Assembly: GCA_964019695.1 (NCBI GenBank)
Contig: OZ026525.1
Location: 62,652,253 to 62,716,252 of the forward strand
Direction: 5' to 3'
DNA length: 64,000 bases
Source of the DNA: Loripinus fragilis
Lineage: Eukaryota > Mollusca > Bivalvia > Lucinida > Lucinidae
Shown: one piece after another, positions 24,901-34,700 of the stretch
How the letters are laid out: each line of letters opens with the position of its first letter
Numbering within the stretch: the first letter of the stretch is position 1
Notes under the pieces: model-generated
What the model was told of the DNA's origin: nothing
What the model saw: the letters and a program-made list of their open reading frames with translations, nothing else
The model's database searches: none
Position numbers and translations under genes: made by a program

Positions 24901-25293
24901 TATGTAAAGGGGCATTCTATTACTCCTTTGAAAGACAGCATAAAAATTCCTTATGTACACTACATTGATGAGTTGGCAAAGCTCATTGGTTGCAGACCAA
25001 ACCTTTTGAAGATGTTTATCACAGACCCAAAGCTTTGGAAGCGTGTTGTCTTTGAACCTGCCACACCCCCACAATGGCGCCTCGAAGGAACAGGAAGTTG
25101 GAGCGGCGCAAGGCAGGCAATCGAACACGTGCAAGAGAACACATGGTATTCAGTTACTACAAGAAAATGTGGCGATCAAGAATTGCTTGGATTATATGAT
25201 GGCTGGACAACTCTATTTAAGAAAGTTGCACTTATAGTGCTTGCAATGTACTTGCTACACTGCTTACTGAAATACTGGTTTACGAACATCTAA
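18644..25293 (+). CDS. Flavin-containing monooxygenase, complete, three coding exons
   Basis: FAD- and NADPH-dependent enzyme of the ER that oxygenates soft nucleophilic N and S atoms of xenobiotics and metabolites. Exons are 18644-18964, 22125-22430 and 24298-25293, all in phase 0 with GT/AG introns, giving 540 residues; vertebrate FMOs are about 530. Residues 9-14 are the FAD motif GAGVAG, and GGLW follows. FKGTIVHTHDYK is the FMO signature FxGxxxHxxxY/F. GIGNSA at 191-196 is the NADPH motif. ATGY at 324-327 is the conserved C-terminal-domain motif. The last 20 residues or so are hydrophobic and probably anchor the protein. The start ATG abuts a splice acceptor (TTTTTTTTCAG), implying an upstream non-coding exon. 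No frame damage is visible. Which vertebrate FMO it is closest to cannot be decided by eye. Confidence 0.92.
19147..19705. mobile_element. Inverted-repeat element rich in CCGAAACCG words
   Basis: The left end GGGCTGTTTCACATATACAC pairs with the right end GTGTGTATGTGAAATGGCC. Subterminal runs of GAACCGAAACCG are inverted at the other end as TTCGGTTTCGGTTCGG. About 560 bp, non-coding. Target duplication not clear. Confidence 0.6.
20181..20388 (-). mobile_element. tRNA-derived SINE, copy 1 (minus strand)
   Basis: On the minus strand it begins GGGAGCGCAGTGGCTCAGTG, with an A-box-like TGGCTCAGTGGTAGAG and a B-box-like GGTTCAAGCC. It then has the shared body CTTAGTACTGGTTCAACCCA and the tail TTGATGGGACGTAAAGAATC with A-rich CAAA repeats. 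A 13-bp duplication TTTTTCCAGTTGT flanks it (20168-20180 and 20390-20402). Confidence 0.85.
20557..21690. mobile_element. TA-flanked TIR element in FMO intron 1
   Basis: TACTCATGTCCAATGAAAAC at the left and GTTTTCATTGGACATGAGTA at the right are exact complements, extending inward through GCACCAC. TA flanks both ends. 1134 bp with no transposase ORF; Tc1/mariner-like by target site only. Confidence 0.75.
21837..21898. repeat. Near-perfect hairpin with GTGTAAATTTACA ends
   Basis: GTGTAAATTTACA, then CCAAAGAGGTG, a central CAGCTCAGCTG, and the full reverse. A diverged version is at 22031-22089. Compact palindromic MITEs in the FMO intron. Confidence 0.7.
22125..22430 (+). CDS. FMO coding exon 2
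   Basis: Acceptor TTGTTTTTCAG at 22124 and donor GTAAGT at 22431. The 102 codons carry the FMO signature FKGTIVHTHDYK and the NADPH-binding GIGNSAAD. Confidence 0.92.
22431..24297 (+). other. FMO intron 2
   Basis: 1.9-kb phase 0 intron. It includes a half-copy of the GTCTCAATGAGAC hairpin repeat near 22495-22560, a full copy at 23503-23680, and a hairpin at 23884-23956 (GCAAACGGTGTGGACCCA and its complement). No missing FMO coding sequence needs to be placed here. Confidence 0.75.
23503..23680. mobile_element. GTCTCAATGAGAC hairpin MITE, 178-bp copy
   Basis: Ends CCAGATAAGA and TCTTATCTGG. The central perfect hairpin is AAAAGAACCGTCTCA/TGAGACGGTTCTTTT. It has the same length as the copy at 28530-28707. 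Confidence 0.8.
24298..25293 (+). CDS. FMO coding exon 3 (terminal)
   Basis: Acceptor TTATTCAAG at 24297. 331 codons and TAA. It holds VYISTRRGTY, LPNRI, the IIIATGYTFSFPFLD motif, the TLAVIGLVQPFG and QARWATQVF blocks, RPNLLKMFITDPKL, GSWSGAR, and a C-terminal hydrophobic anchor (KVALIVLAMYLLHCLL). The ORF's earlier start at 24160 is intronic. Confidence 0.92.
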   Translation, partial: VYISTRRGTYCVQRAAKYGIPFDHLAITRFQQSLPPSLMRPFHFHRINSRYRHQLYGLSPKTTFQSPAVTISDDLPNRILVGTISIRDNISRFTEHGAEFEDGSQVNAIDVIIIATGYTFSFPFLDESILKVDDYVAHLYKQVWPTSLSPSTLAVIGLVQPFGPLPPVLEMQARWATQVFDGKCILPPSDKMIHSVAMLRDYVKGHSITPLKDSIKIPYVHYIDELAKLIGCRPNLLKMFITDPKLWKRVVFEPATPPQWRLEGTGSWSGARQAIEHVQENTWYSVTTRKCGDQELLGLYDGWTTLFKKVALIVLAMYLLHCLLKYWFTNI

Positions 25294-25362
25294 AAGATAT
25301 AAACATGTAAATATTTCAGCTAGTAGCTTCGTTCATAGTATGCCATAAAGAAAATGCTTGTA

Positions 25363-25587
25363 CTGTCGTGCCAGCCAAGAGTGACAGTGACGTCATATTT
25401 TGTTTACAAAGTAATCAGGGACTTTATATCGATAAATCACTTGTGTATTAATCCTATCCGCAGGATAGGATTAATACACAAGTGATCTATCGATCGCGTT
25501 AGCTCAAATGGAGTGTACACGTTAGTGTTTTACTTAACAATTGTAAAAAAAGTATTACGTCACTGTCACTCTAACTTGGCACGACAG
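25363..25587. mobile_element. TA-flanked palindromic MITE, intact copy, just after FMO stop
   Basis: CTGTCGTGCCAGCCAAGAGT at the left, TTGGCACGACAG at the right, TA on both sides, and the central palindrome AATCCTATCCGCAGGATAGGATT. It begins 69 bp after the FMO stop, so it is probably transcribed in the FMO 3' untranslated region. Confidence 0.8.
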
Positions 25588-25589
25588 TA

Positions 25590-26470
25590 ACTACGTCGAC
25601 GAGACTACACTTCCTTTGTAATATAACGTCATATACCCTGCATTTGTATACTCTTTGTATTTCCCTTAGCTTTGTCAAAATCATGTGATCTAAACCGCCG
25701 CCAGTGTCAGACATTAACTTGTGTTGTTATGTACACCTGGTTCGCTCACTGGCTGTTCCAATTCCTCCGTTGAAAATAAAATAATTCATTTTATAAGAAT
25801 AATTAGCATGTTTGAGTGGAAGCTTACCAAGTATATTTGTTTGACATTATGAAATGTAAATATATGAATTGAGTTTGGATATTAAGCTTCCTCTGGACGA
25901 TGAAAATCATTAGCATTTTAATGGCTCCTTAGAGGCCCTTCAGATTAAGAAGCTTGCTGTTTTTATCATCCATTGCTAGCTAAAATTAAGAATTTTAATC
26001 TTTAAGTATTACAATTGTAAATAAATTAGATTAATACACTAGTGTATGCACTATTCAGTAACTTCATGTATGGGGTTAGTCAAAAGTAACTGAGAGCTGA
26101 CAATTATCTTTTGACTGGGTTGACACTTTTGACTGAAACTTGGTACATTTCTCACTACATCAGAAATAGAAGTTGGAGTCTTATCATTTCCATAGTGTTG
26201 TTGATAGGCAGACAAAGACAGTCTCTCTACGATTACGATGTGCATTCAAGCTATTGACATTTCTAACTAAGCAGTGGTGAATTTAAAATAAATTTAAATC
26301 TTAAACAGTACAATAGGCCTTTAGTCATGCATGTTTATTCCAATATTTAAAGAAGTGTAACAAAAAGTATTTCAATACATGTAATCTTCGTTGCATAGAA
26401 ACCAAATCGATGAAAAATATATTTTTGACAAATATTGTTATATTTTATTGCTATGGTACCAGTTTATTTC
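25590..26470. other. No gene recognised
   Basis: Intergenic stretch downstream of FMO. No supported exon. The 64-codon minus ORF at 26051-26245 shows no family features. AATAAA-like signals near 25775 could end FMO transcripts. Confidence 0.35.
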
Positions 26471-27928
26471 CAGGGATGAATCGAGTACTAAGAAAAAGTA
26501 CTCAAGTAAGTACTGAGTACTGACTGTTTTGAAATTACTCGAGTAAGTTCTGAGTACATATTTTGTAAATGTACTCGAGTAAGTACTGAGTACTTTGGAA
26601 AAGTACTCATGAGTACATCTGAGTACCATGAGTATTAGGGAGCGCAGTGGCTCAGTGGTAGAGTGCTTGACTGGAGACCGAAGGGCCGCGGGTTCGAGCC
26701 TCACCGGCGTCACTGCGTTGTGTCCTTGGGCAAGAACATTAATCCTAGCTTAGTACTGGTTCAACCCAGGAAGACCCATCCCTTTATAACTGAAAGATTG
26801 TTGATGGGACGTAAAGAATCAAATTATACAAACAAAACCATGAGTATTATACAGTATGCAATGAAAATTTAAGACAAAAGCCAAATTAAATAACTAAACA
26901 GGCTGCAGATATTTATAATATTTTACTAGCAAAAACGTAGCAGTGACATCTAAGATTCAACAGATAAAACCTGATACAAGTTATTAAGCATTTAAGCGCT
27001 AAAGAAAACAATAGCTGATTCTGCAAACTCTGCAGATCCGAGCCGCCTCATCTGAATCTACAGTGTTTTTCTTCTAGAATTTGATTTTGGTGCTTTATGT
27101 GATGAGCTTAGGAACTGTTCTGTTCTGTTTTAAGGATTATATTATTCTTGATATTTTTATTCATAAATATTTGGACACCCAAAATTATTGACATAATTGT
27201 CTGAAAAAGTGATCAGCCTGTTTCACTAATGCATACATGTACATGTCAGAATGCAGATCAAATGTCAAACAGTTTATACCTTTATCAGACTGCTCCTGAT
27301 CTGGGTGTGCACTGCTTGCTCAGGTATATATTTTTCCCAATATTTGGGGTAAATAAAGCTTCTTATTTTGCAACAAGTGTGACAAATACAACAATATACT
27401 AATAAAAGTACATTGTATTAATTCAAAATAGTGTTGCTCCTGGCCAATTACATTCATCAAGTCCATTGTTAATAAAGAAGTCAATGTGGCCACACTAACC
27501 TAAAAAAGCTTGATAGGTAAAACACACTTTTTCTAAATATTAGGATATGGCTAAAAAATAAACAAGCAACTTTTATGGAAAACAGATGTGGCAGGCACTG
27601 GCAGGTTTTTTATTTATATTTTTTTTTTCATAACACATATGAGGCCACTTTTTTTTCAAGTCTGAATAAAGACAGATGAAAGGCATTTCAAACAGGTGAG
27701 GGAGGGCCTGAGAAACAATTAACTTTTTTCCCTATCTGATTTAATTTTAAAAAAGTACTCAGTGGTACTCGTAATGTACTCGTGAGTACAGGGTTTTTTG
27801 TAACAGTACTTAAGTAAGTACGAGTACATGTACTCATGAATTTCTCTAAGTACAGAGTACAGCTAAGTACTGAAAAAAGTACTCTAGTAAGTACGAGTAA
27901 AAGTACAAGTATGAGTACTCCATCCCTG
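26471..27928. mobile_element. hAT-type non-autonomous element with arms made of GTACTC/GAGTAC words
   Basis: The left end CAGGGATGAATCGAGTACT and right end GAGTACTCCATCCCTG are inverted. An exact 8-bp duplication TTTATTTC flanks the element (26463-26470 and 27929-27936), the hallmark of hAT transposons. Both subterminal arms, about 160 bp each, are dense in GTACTCGAGTAAGTACTGAG variants. The centre has no transposase. A SINE is inserted in the left arm. Length 1458 bp including the SINE. Confidence 0.8.
26638..26837 (+). mobile_element. tRNA-derived SINE, copy 2
   Basis: 200 bp starting GGGAGCGCAGTGGCTCAGTG, B box GGTTCGAGCC, tail ending ACAAACAAAA. The exact 12-bp duplication CCATGAGTATTA lies at 26626-26637 and 26838-26849. 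It sits in the left arm of the hAT-type element, so it arrived later. Confidence 0.9.
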
Positions 27929-27936
27929 TTTATTTC

Positions 27937-28529
27937 TGAGAATATTCAAGATATGCATTCAGATTTTAAAAACAATAAACATAATGAAATAGTCATAGGA
28001 TATGAATCTTATGGGACAATCCTGACTTCAGAAAGAACCATTATCGGCTGGTGGGGTATATTTTTGGGTGAAATTTTCCAAAAATTGATTTTATATCCCT
28101 TTTGTTTGTGGAATAAGATAGCGATGCCTCAATTAAAAGAGTTGCATCTAACACTCTTAACTTGCAACAAATGCCCAAGTTGATGTCACGAAACTTTGTA
28201 TCGTGTTTTCACCCACAAAGTCGGGTTTTCTCCTGATTAGGGCTTATCTAAGATAATGACATTTGTGGTATTTCCTTTACTTTGTACTATCTGTACATAT
28301 CAAGCTGATTTTGATACCTAACATTTATTCAGAGTCTTCATCTACATCCATTCTTTGAGTATGCAAGCAGCAACGACTTGGTCTGTACTTTTTATTGATA
28401 ATTTAATTTCAGAAACAACATCATCTAACAATATACAAACACAAGACATTTTAACATACACAAGTTTATGCAATTGCACAGGCTCAGCCTTGAGCCTTTA
28501 TTGGCGCACAATGATATGATACCAGACCC
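27937..28529. other. Intergenic stretch between FMO and GS-HQR
   Basis: No exon supported. It would be the 3' flank shared by the two converging genes. The ORF at 27836-28183 starts inside the hAT arm and has no family features. Confidence 0.35.
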
Positions 28530-28707
28530 CCAGATAAGAGTGCGTATTGGAAAATTATTATCTTTATTTCTCATCAAAAACATATGTTGTGGGTACTAAA
28601 AAGAACCGTCTCAATGAGACGGTTCTTTTGAGCAACCAAAACAAATGTTTAAATTAATGGGTAAGAACATAATTGAAATTTTACGCAAATAAAATTTCCT
28701 TTTCTGG
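28530..28707. mobile_element. GTCTCAATGAGAC hairpin MITE in the GS-HQR 3' region
   Basis: Same 178-bp layout as 23503-23680, with the perfect AGAACCGTCTCA/TGAGACGGTTCT stem. It lies 33 bp after the GS-HQR stop codon. On the minus strand it supplies the motif AATAAA at 28568-28563, the nearest poly(A) signal I can see for that gene. Confidence 0.8.
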
Positions 28708-28739
28708 GTTTATGTGATACAAAATTCTTATATGCTGCC

Positions 28740-28844
28740 TCATTTGTTTGATTGTCCAACGGATTCCCTTCCATGTGGTTCGTTAAAATCAAGATCTGGC
28801 CCAGCTGCTACTATGCGTTGTGGGTTGATAGTCTCGTGGGATGT
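28740..28844 (-). CDS. GS-HQR exon 8 (terminal)
   Basis: Acceptor TTTTTTCAG, then 34 codons beginning [20 protein letters not shown] and a TGA at 28742-28740. TSHxTINP and the final DFNEPHGR are the conserved C-terminal signature of the family. Confidence 0.9.
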   Translation of the reverse strand, partial: TSHETINPQRIVAAGPDLDFNEPHGRESVGQSNK

Positions 28845-31728
28845 CTGAAAAAACAAAATAATCAACTATCACTAATTCAAATCATGATCCTAATCAAAAA
28901 CTAACAATTTACCATATACATGTGTATTTTGTTAAGCTGAATAGACTTCTAAAACCTTATCAATTGGTTAATTCAATGTCCAATTTTAGAGTCATAGGGT
29001 AATAAAGCGTATAACATGTATAGGCAAACCGTGCAGACCCAGAACGGACGCCATAGAATGTGGTGTCCGTTCTGGGCTTGCACTGTTTGTCAATGTCCTT
29101 TAAAATGGTCGACAGGCCTTGGGCTAAACTCGAAAAAAACATTGCATTTAGTCAATATCATGACAGACAAATAATAAATTAAATATATTAGCTGTGATGA
29201 AAACCTAAAATACACACAGCGGAAAAAGTTAAGCACTGCCTGAACGTTTCCAGAGATAAACAGTGAAGCTTTCTTAATATGAATTTATACTTGTTATATT
29301 TATAAAATAAGATAACGTGGTGACAATTAACAGCAAAGGACGTGTAACGGTTTGGCCGTTTTTTGGCCCACGATGGATTTGGCTAAAATTAAAATATATT
29401 GTGGTTTGATCTTTGCCCTTTCACATGAGCATGTTTTTGAATTAACGGCGGCATATGCAGTCACATGAATTAAAGTTTCTCACTAGTGTGTATAAACAGA
29501 GGTTTGTTAATGAATGTGGATATTTTTAAATATGCAACATGCAAACTGACCTCAAACATAATACCAAACATGCGTGTGTTTATACTCGTCATGTCTATGA
29601 CGTAATTTGAGCTAACACTACCATCATTAATTAAAAATTATGCTTAAACTTGGCTAAATACTACGTTTACGAATACCTTGATGATATGTTGTTTTTTAGG
29701 TGTAATATATATTGAACATTTAGTGTTTTTTCGCCTTTTCCAGTTAATTAATAGCTCAAACAAGCCTGTTCCGGTTTATTCATATCAATATAATCAGTAC
29801 GACATGTACACAAGCGTGCATGTAACATGTTCAACGCGGCATTACATGCGCAACCTGTTTTTGCTTGATTGGTATGAAACATAAATATAAATAGTTATAA
29901 AGCTACAGAAATGATAATGGAAGCTTTGAACACATTTTTTATGCTCACAGCCACAATTATTAAATATATACATATGAGTGTTGCAGATCTGTCTGTTCAT
30001 CTGTCAATCCGTCAGTATGTCACACTTTTGTGTCTGTGACGTATCTTCCAAACGCCTGACTCGATTATAAGATTAATTCACAAAACTGTGGACCTTTTTG
30101 GATGAACATGCAGAATGAATGAATACTTTAAGGCCATGTCAAAGCAGGCGGTCATAGGTTACATGTACAGAATGCATATCTGCTCCATATTTTACGCATG
30201 TCCCAGCTCAGATATCCAACAGTCGTGATAGCGCTGTGGTCTATATTACTTACCTACTATCTTACGTGTGACTAAGGGGTCAGTTCACAATCCCGAAGAA
30301 ACATATGTTTTGTGTCATTGTGCAAGACCCTTCATCTTTATTGCGTAATACATGTTCAAACAAGGAAACGTCATGACTGAAATATGGTTCACTGTAACGT
30401 AGAGCAATGACGTAGAGCATTAAAACACTAAGTCATGTTTCAAGCATTTGTGATGCAGACATCTATTTCAAGGGTGACAACTTCCGTCAAAGCAGGGATT
30501 TCGGAACCGTTTGAACAACCCACATTGTGTTTTGATAAAGGTGAATGGACCTCTAAAATAGAGTATTTCGATCCTTGAATATCAAATATACGTGTTTGTT
30601 GGTTCCAGTGACTATTTACCATCTGCAGATACGTGGTTGTTGCATATATTCTGCATTATTTTAGCAAACGCTTTACGAGAGCGATATTCATTGAGGAAAC
30701 AAACAGTTCAGCACAGATATTGTACACATGTAAGCATGAAAAGCGCATTTCATTCATTATGAATAAAATGCTTGTGGCGTTCGCATTCAGGCCATTGGCT
30801 GTTTTTATACATGCTTTTTTTGCATAAATAAAAACGAATTGAAAAGAACAAAACTAAATCAAAGAATGACATTGGTTTATTTGCGACAATATCTGCGCCA
30901 CCTATATACATCATATATGTACATGAGAAGTTACGAACTTCAAAAATATAGATAGGTGTTAGCTTTGAGGGTCAGTAACAATATATGTTGAGAGTGTGCA
31001 TTTGTATACATCACACCAGTCACTTTTTGTTCAAATAACCCCACTTTAATGATATTACCATTAAACTGACACAGTTCTATCAAAATTTTGGAATCATATC
31101 AAATGATTCCGATATCTGTGCTTTGAAGTAGCTTTTTGCTCTACCTTATGAACCGCTAGATGGATTTCATCGAAACTTGCACAGATACTTATCTGGGACA
31201 GCCAAAACGAATTATAAGATTTTGGGGACCTCGACCTTATTTACAAGGTCACCAGGGACATATATAAAAAATGCTTGTCTGTACTCTATCTTCCTAACCA
31301 ATGACTAGATTTCGACCAAACTGACACAGAAAAATTCATTGGGAAGACCTTAATGAATGACTAGAATTCGGTAGTATTGACCCTTATTCCAAGATCACCA
31401 GCGTCACATAACTCTTTTAAGTGGGTGGGGGGGACAACTCCATCTAATGTTATATGCTTTCTATTCCTTACTTCTCTAGTATGGCCATATTAAACAGTGT
31501 CTGCCCTGTAATTTGGGAATACCATTAAATGATTATTTTTTCCTCATGCTTCAAAGAATGATCACATAATTTGCCATTTTTGACAATCTTAATTCAAAGC
31601 AATGGGCCATGCCAAAACAAAATTGGCGGTGAGCTGTCTTTTTATAAGCAGATAGTACCTAAGAACTGTCTCCAGAAATCTATGTATCAGTTAAAGAAGG
31701 GGGCACATCAACAAACTCTCTCCTTGCA

Positions 31729-31791
<63 letters not shown>

Positions 31792-34700
31792 GACTCGTAT
31801 TTACTGAAATGTTGCTGTATTTGCTTTTCAAACGCAATATATCCAAAGAAGACTGCTTGCAAGATATAATATTGATACAAGCTTGCTAATATGTACATTG
31901 TATTCCATTTTTGGATGGGAATCTTACGTCTCTCTAGTGATTTTAGTACTCTTAGCGCTTTGATAAGTATGAAAAAAGTACATTTCAGGATAAAATTTGC
32001 AGAAAAAGTCTTTTTACGGTATTTGCCAAATGCGAAACCGACTCAGAGTTACCATTTTATGGTGTAATATTATATTCACAATAAAATGAGAAATAGTTTT
32101 ATCCGGTTCCGCATGCGGACATGTATGTAATTGAGTCACGAAGTACACGAGGGTGTTTGGTTTGACCATAGACTTAGTGTTAAGTGTGGTTGATAGGGCA
32201 TGCATTTAACCCCAAAATTTATCATAAAAATACATTTTAATGAAGAAAATAAATTGTGGACATTAAACTAGAGACTCTTAGGTATCATTTAGCAATATTT
32301 TGGAGGGATTTCTTTACAATCGATATTTTACTGTAAAAGTGGGTCATTTGTAATACAAAACCGTTACACGTCCTTTTGTTTGATTTGATAAGCATTCATG
32401 TTAACGACTTAGCATGGTTAATGCACACTTACCCCTAAAAAGGTCCCTTTTCGTTGTCCCATTGTGGCAATTTCATACCACTACGAGATATAAATTGTAA
32501 GTGTCATATTGTTACAAAACCAAAAATATAATCCGTCTGTAAATACCAGATTAACATCTTTGATAGAACAAAATATATGGAGGTGTAAAGAATGGCATGT
32601 TATATAGTGAAAACGCAAAAAAATGAACATGTGATTAACTATCTCTGTAACTGGTAAGATACCTAGAGTTCGCCAGAGCCCTTTTGGCAATAGTCTAAAA
32701 AAAGGTCAAGTTTATTTTTGCGTTAATACTATTCAAAGGAAGCACTTGGGGTCCCCTATGACGCTTTTAAAGTTAGACCTCCAAAATGGGCGTTGGTGCT
32801 TAAAAGGACACCATAGAATCTTATTAAATGACATTCTGACAGGTTTGACAGACAAGGGAAATACTTGGGTAACAATATTTTACATTTATTGTTCTTTTGA
32901 AGAAAACTATACATAAAATAGTCACTGAAAATGTCCAGGTGGTGCTTAACTTTTGACGCTGTGTATAGCCCATAGAAGTTTTAAAAAATCATCAGTTAAT
33001 TCAGGTTTGATGCTCCAAAAAACAGGAAATGCCACAGTCACAGATTAAAAATAAATCCATGGCATCATGAGGAAAATATATTGAACACACACACACACAC
33101 ACACGCATTAAAGCAAGCATACACATCAAGTAAAGAAACGGGTTCTCTCTCAGCGAGATGATTATTTTCAATTAAAGCGTTAGGGCAAGCTTGTCTATGA
33201 GCCTGCAGCCCCACCTATAATTATGCAAATAATGAGCTATGAACAGCACAATGTGTAATTGTTGTTTGTTTCAAGGCACATAAACTGTTGCATTACATAT
33301 ACATGTATATCTGTAGTTGTTTTCTTTTTCTTTTAGAACATGTATTTATCTAGAAAATAGGCTTTTGTGAGAATAGTTTAATGTGATTATCAAATTATCA
33401 TACAATATTTATTTTGATCTTTTGCAGAAGAGCTTTTGAAGCAAAAAATATTAAACAAGCAACTCAAAACTCCTTAGACAATGTATAACTTACATTATGA
33501 TTCTGAAAACACTTTATGATTCTGAAAACAATCAAGTTAGTCGAAACGGAAGGTTAAAAGCACATATCACAGACAAACCAAAGGCAAGTGCAGATGACCA
33601 CAGATTTACCAAGAGACACAAGTACGCGAGAACAAACTTAGAACAGAAATAGCACTGTCTAAGCGAGATGATTGACAAACTAGAAAGCACACAGTGCAAT
33701 ATATATCACAGAACGAGGACTCAACAAAATGTGAGCAACAGTAGAACGACTGCATTATTAGGCCTTTGAAAAAAAGAGTAAGACACAAGAAAGCCATAAT
33801 CACGGATCACATACCAACACACTATACCATGAGAAAGTGTCAAAAGAACATAGAAAACAAGGAAAACACACAACAGCAAGAGACTATGAAAAGTAAAGCA
33901 ACCAACTTCTACTCCCTTGGTGTGATGATAGCAAAACTAGAAATACAAATTACCATATTGCAATACCTTGAACAAACCCCAATGCGTCACGTTACTTAAG
34001 TATAAAATGTTCAATTGTTTGCTTTTGAGATTGTTGACGTCACTGACCTTAAAACACACTCTTATAAAACAATCTTACCATAGTATATATAAATAATATG
34101 GGCTAACTAAAACTTACATAGTAGTATTTGACAATATGTTCACGATCAATTGTCTCGCCAATATTCCCCGTCTGGTAGATGTCCCTTGTGTAACCACAGA
34201 TATTTGGGTATTCTATCAACCTTCTTTTGTTGCACTGAAAGACAGAATATTATCCGATACAGTGTTCAACTATATAGCCTTTTGACAAATCAAAATGTAG
34301 CACAAGTAAAAGCTTCCCATCTTTCAGCACTAAGCTAAAGTGGGTTGTTGACGATACAGAAGTCATTTAAAAGCCGTCTCGAAGGAAAGTGATTAATTTA
34401 TTAAATGATACACCCAGCTCATCGCCATCTCCTTCCGCGGAGATGGCGTTGAGCTGGATATGTCATTTTAATTTTGTGACACTATGAGATAGTATATACT
34501 GGTAATTTTTACAGAAAGAGACTATCTCATCCTTAGCCGGTGCAAACTTAGTTCATTGCCACTCACATCCATTTAAGGTTGGCAATTAGAAATATTCTTT
34601 TTATAGGTCTAAAATGTAGAAATCATATTTTACAAATTTAAGCGCAAATTTTGCCTTTCTGAGAGATATCTGTTGTGTGATCCCAAATATTTGGGTATTC

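Noticed and set aside
26638..26710. tRNA gene
   Set aside because: A- and B-box-like sequences are present, but they are the head of a 200-bp SINE with target duplications and four other copies here.
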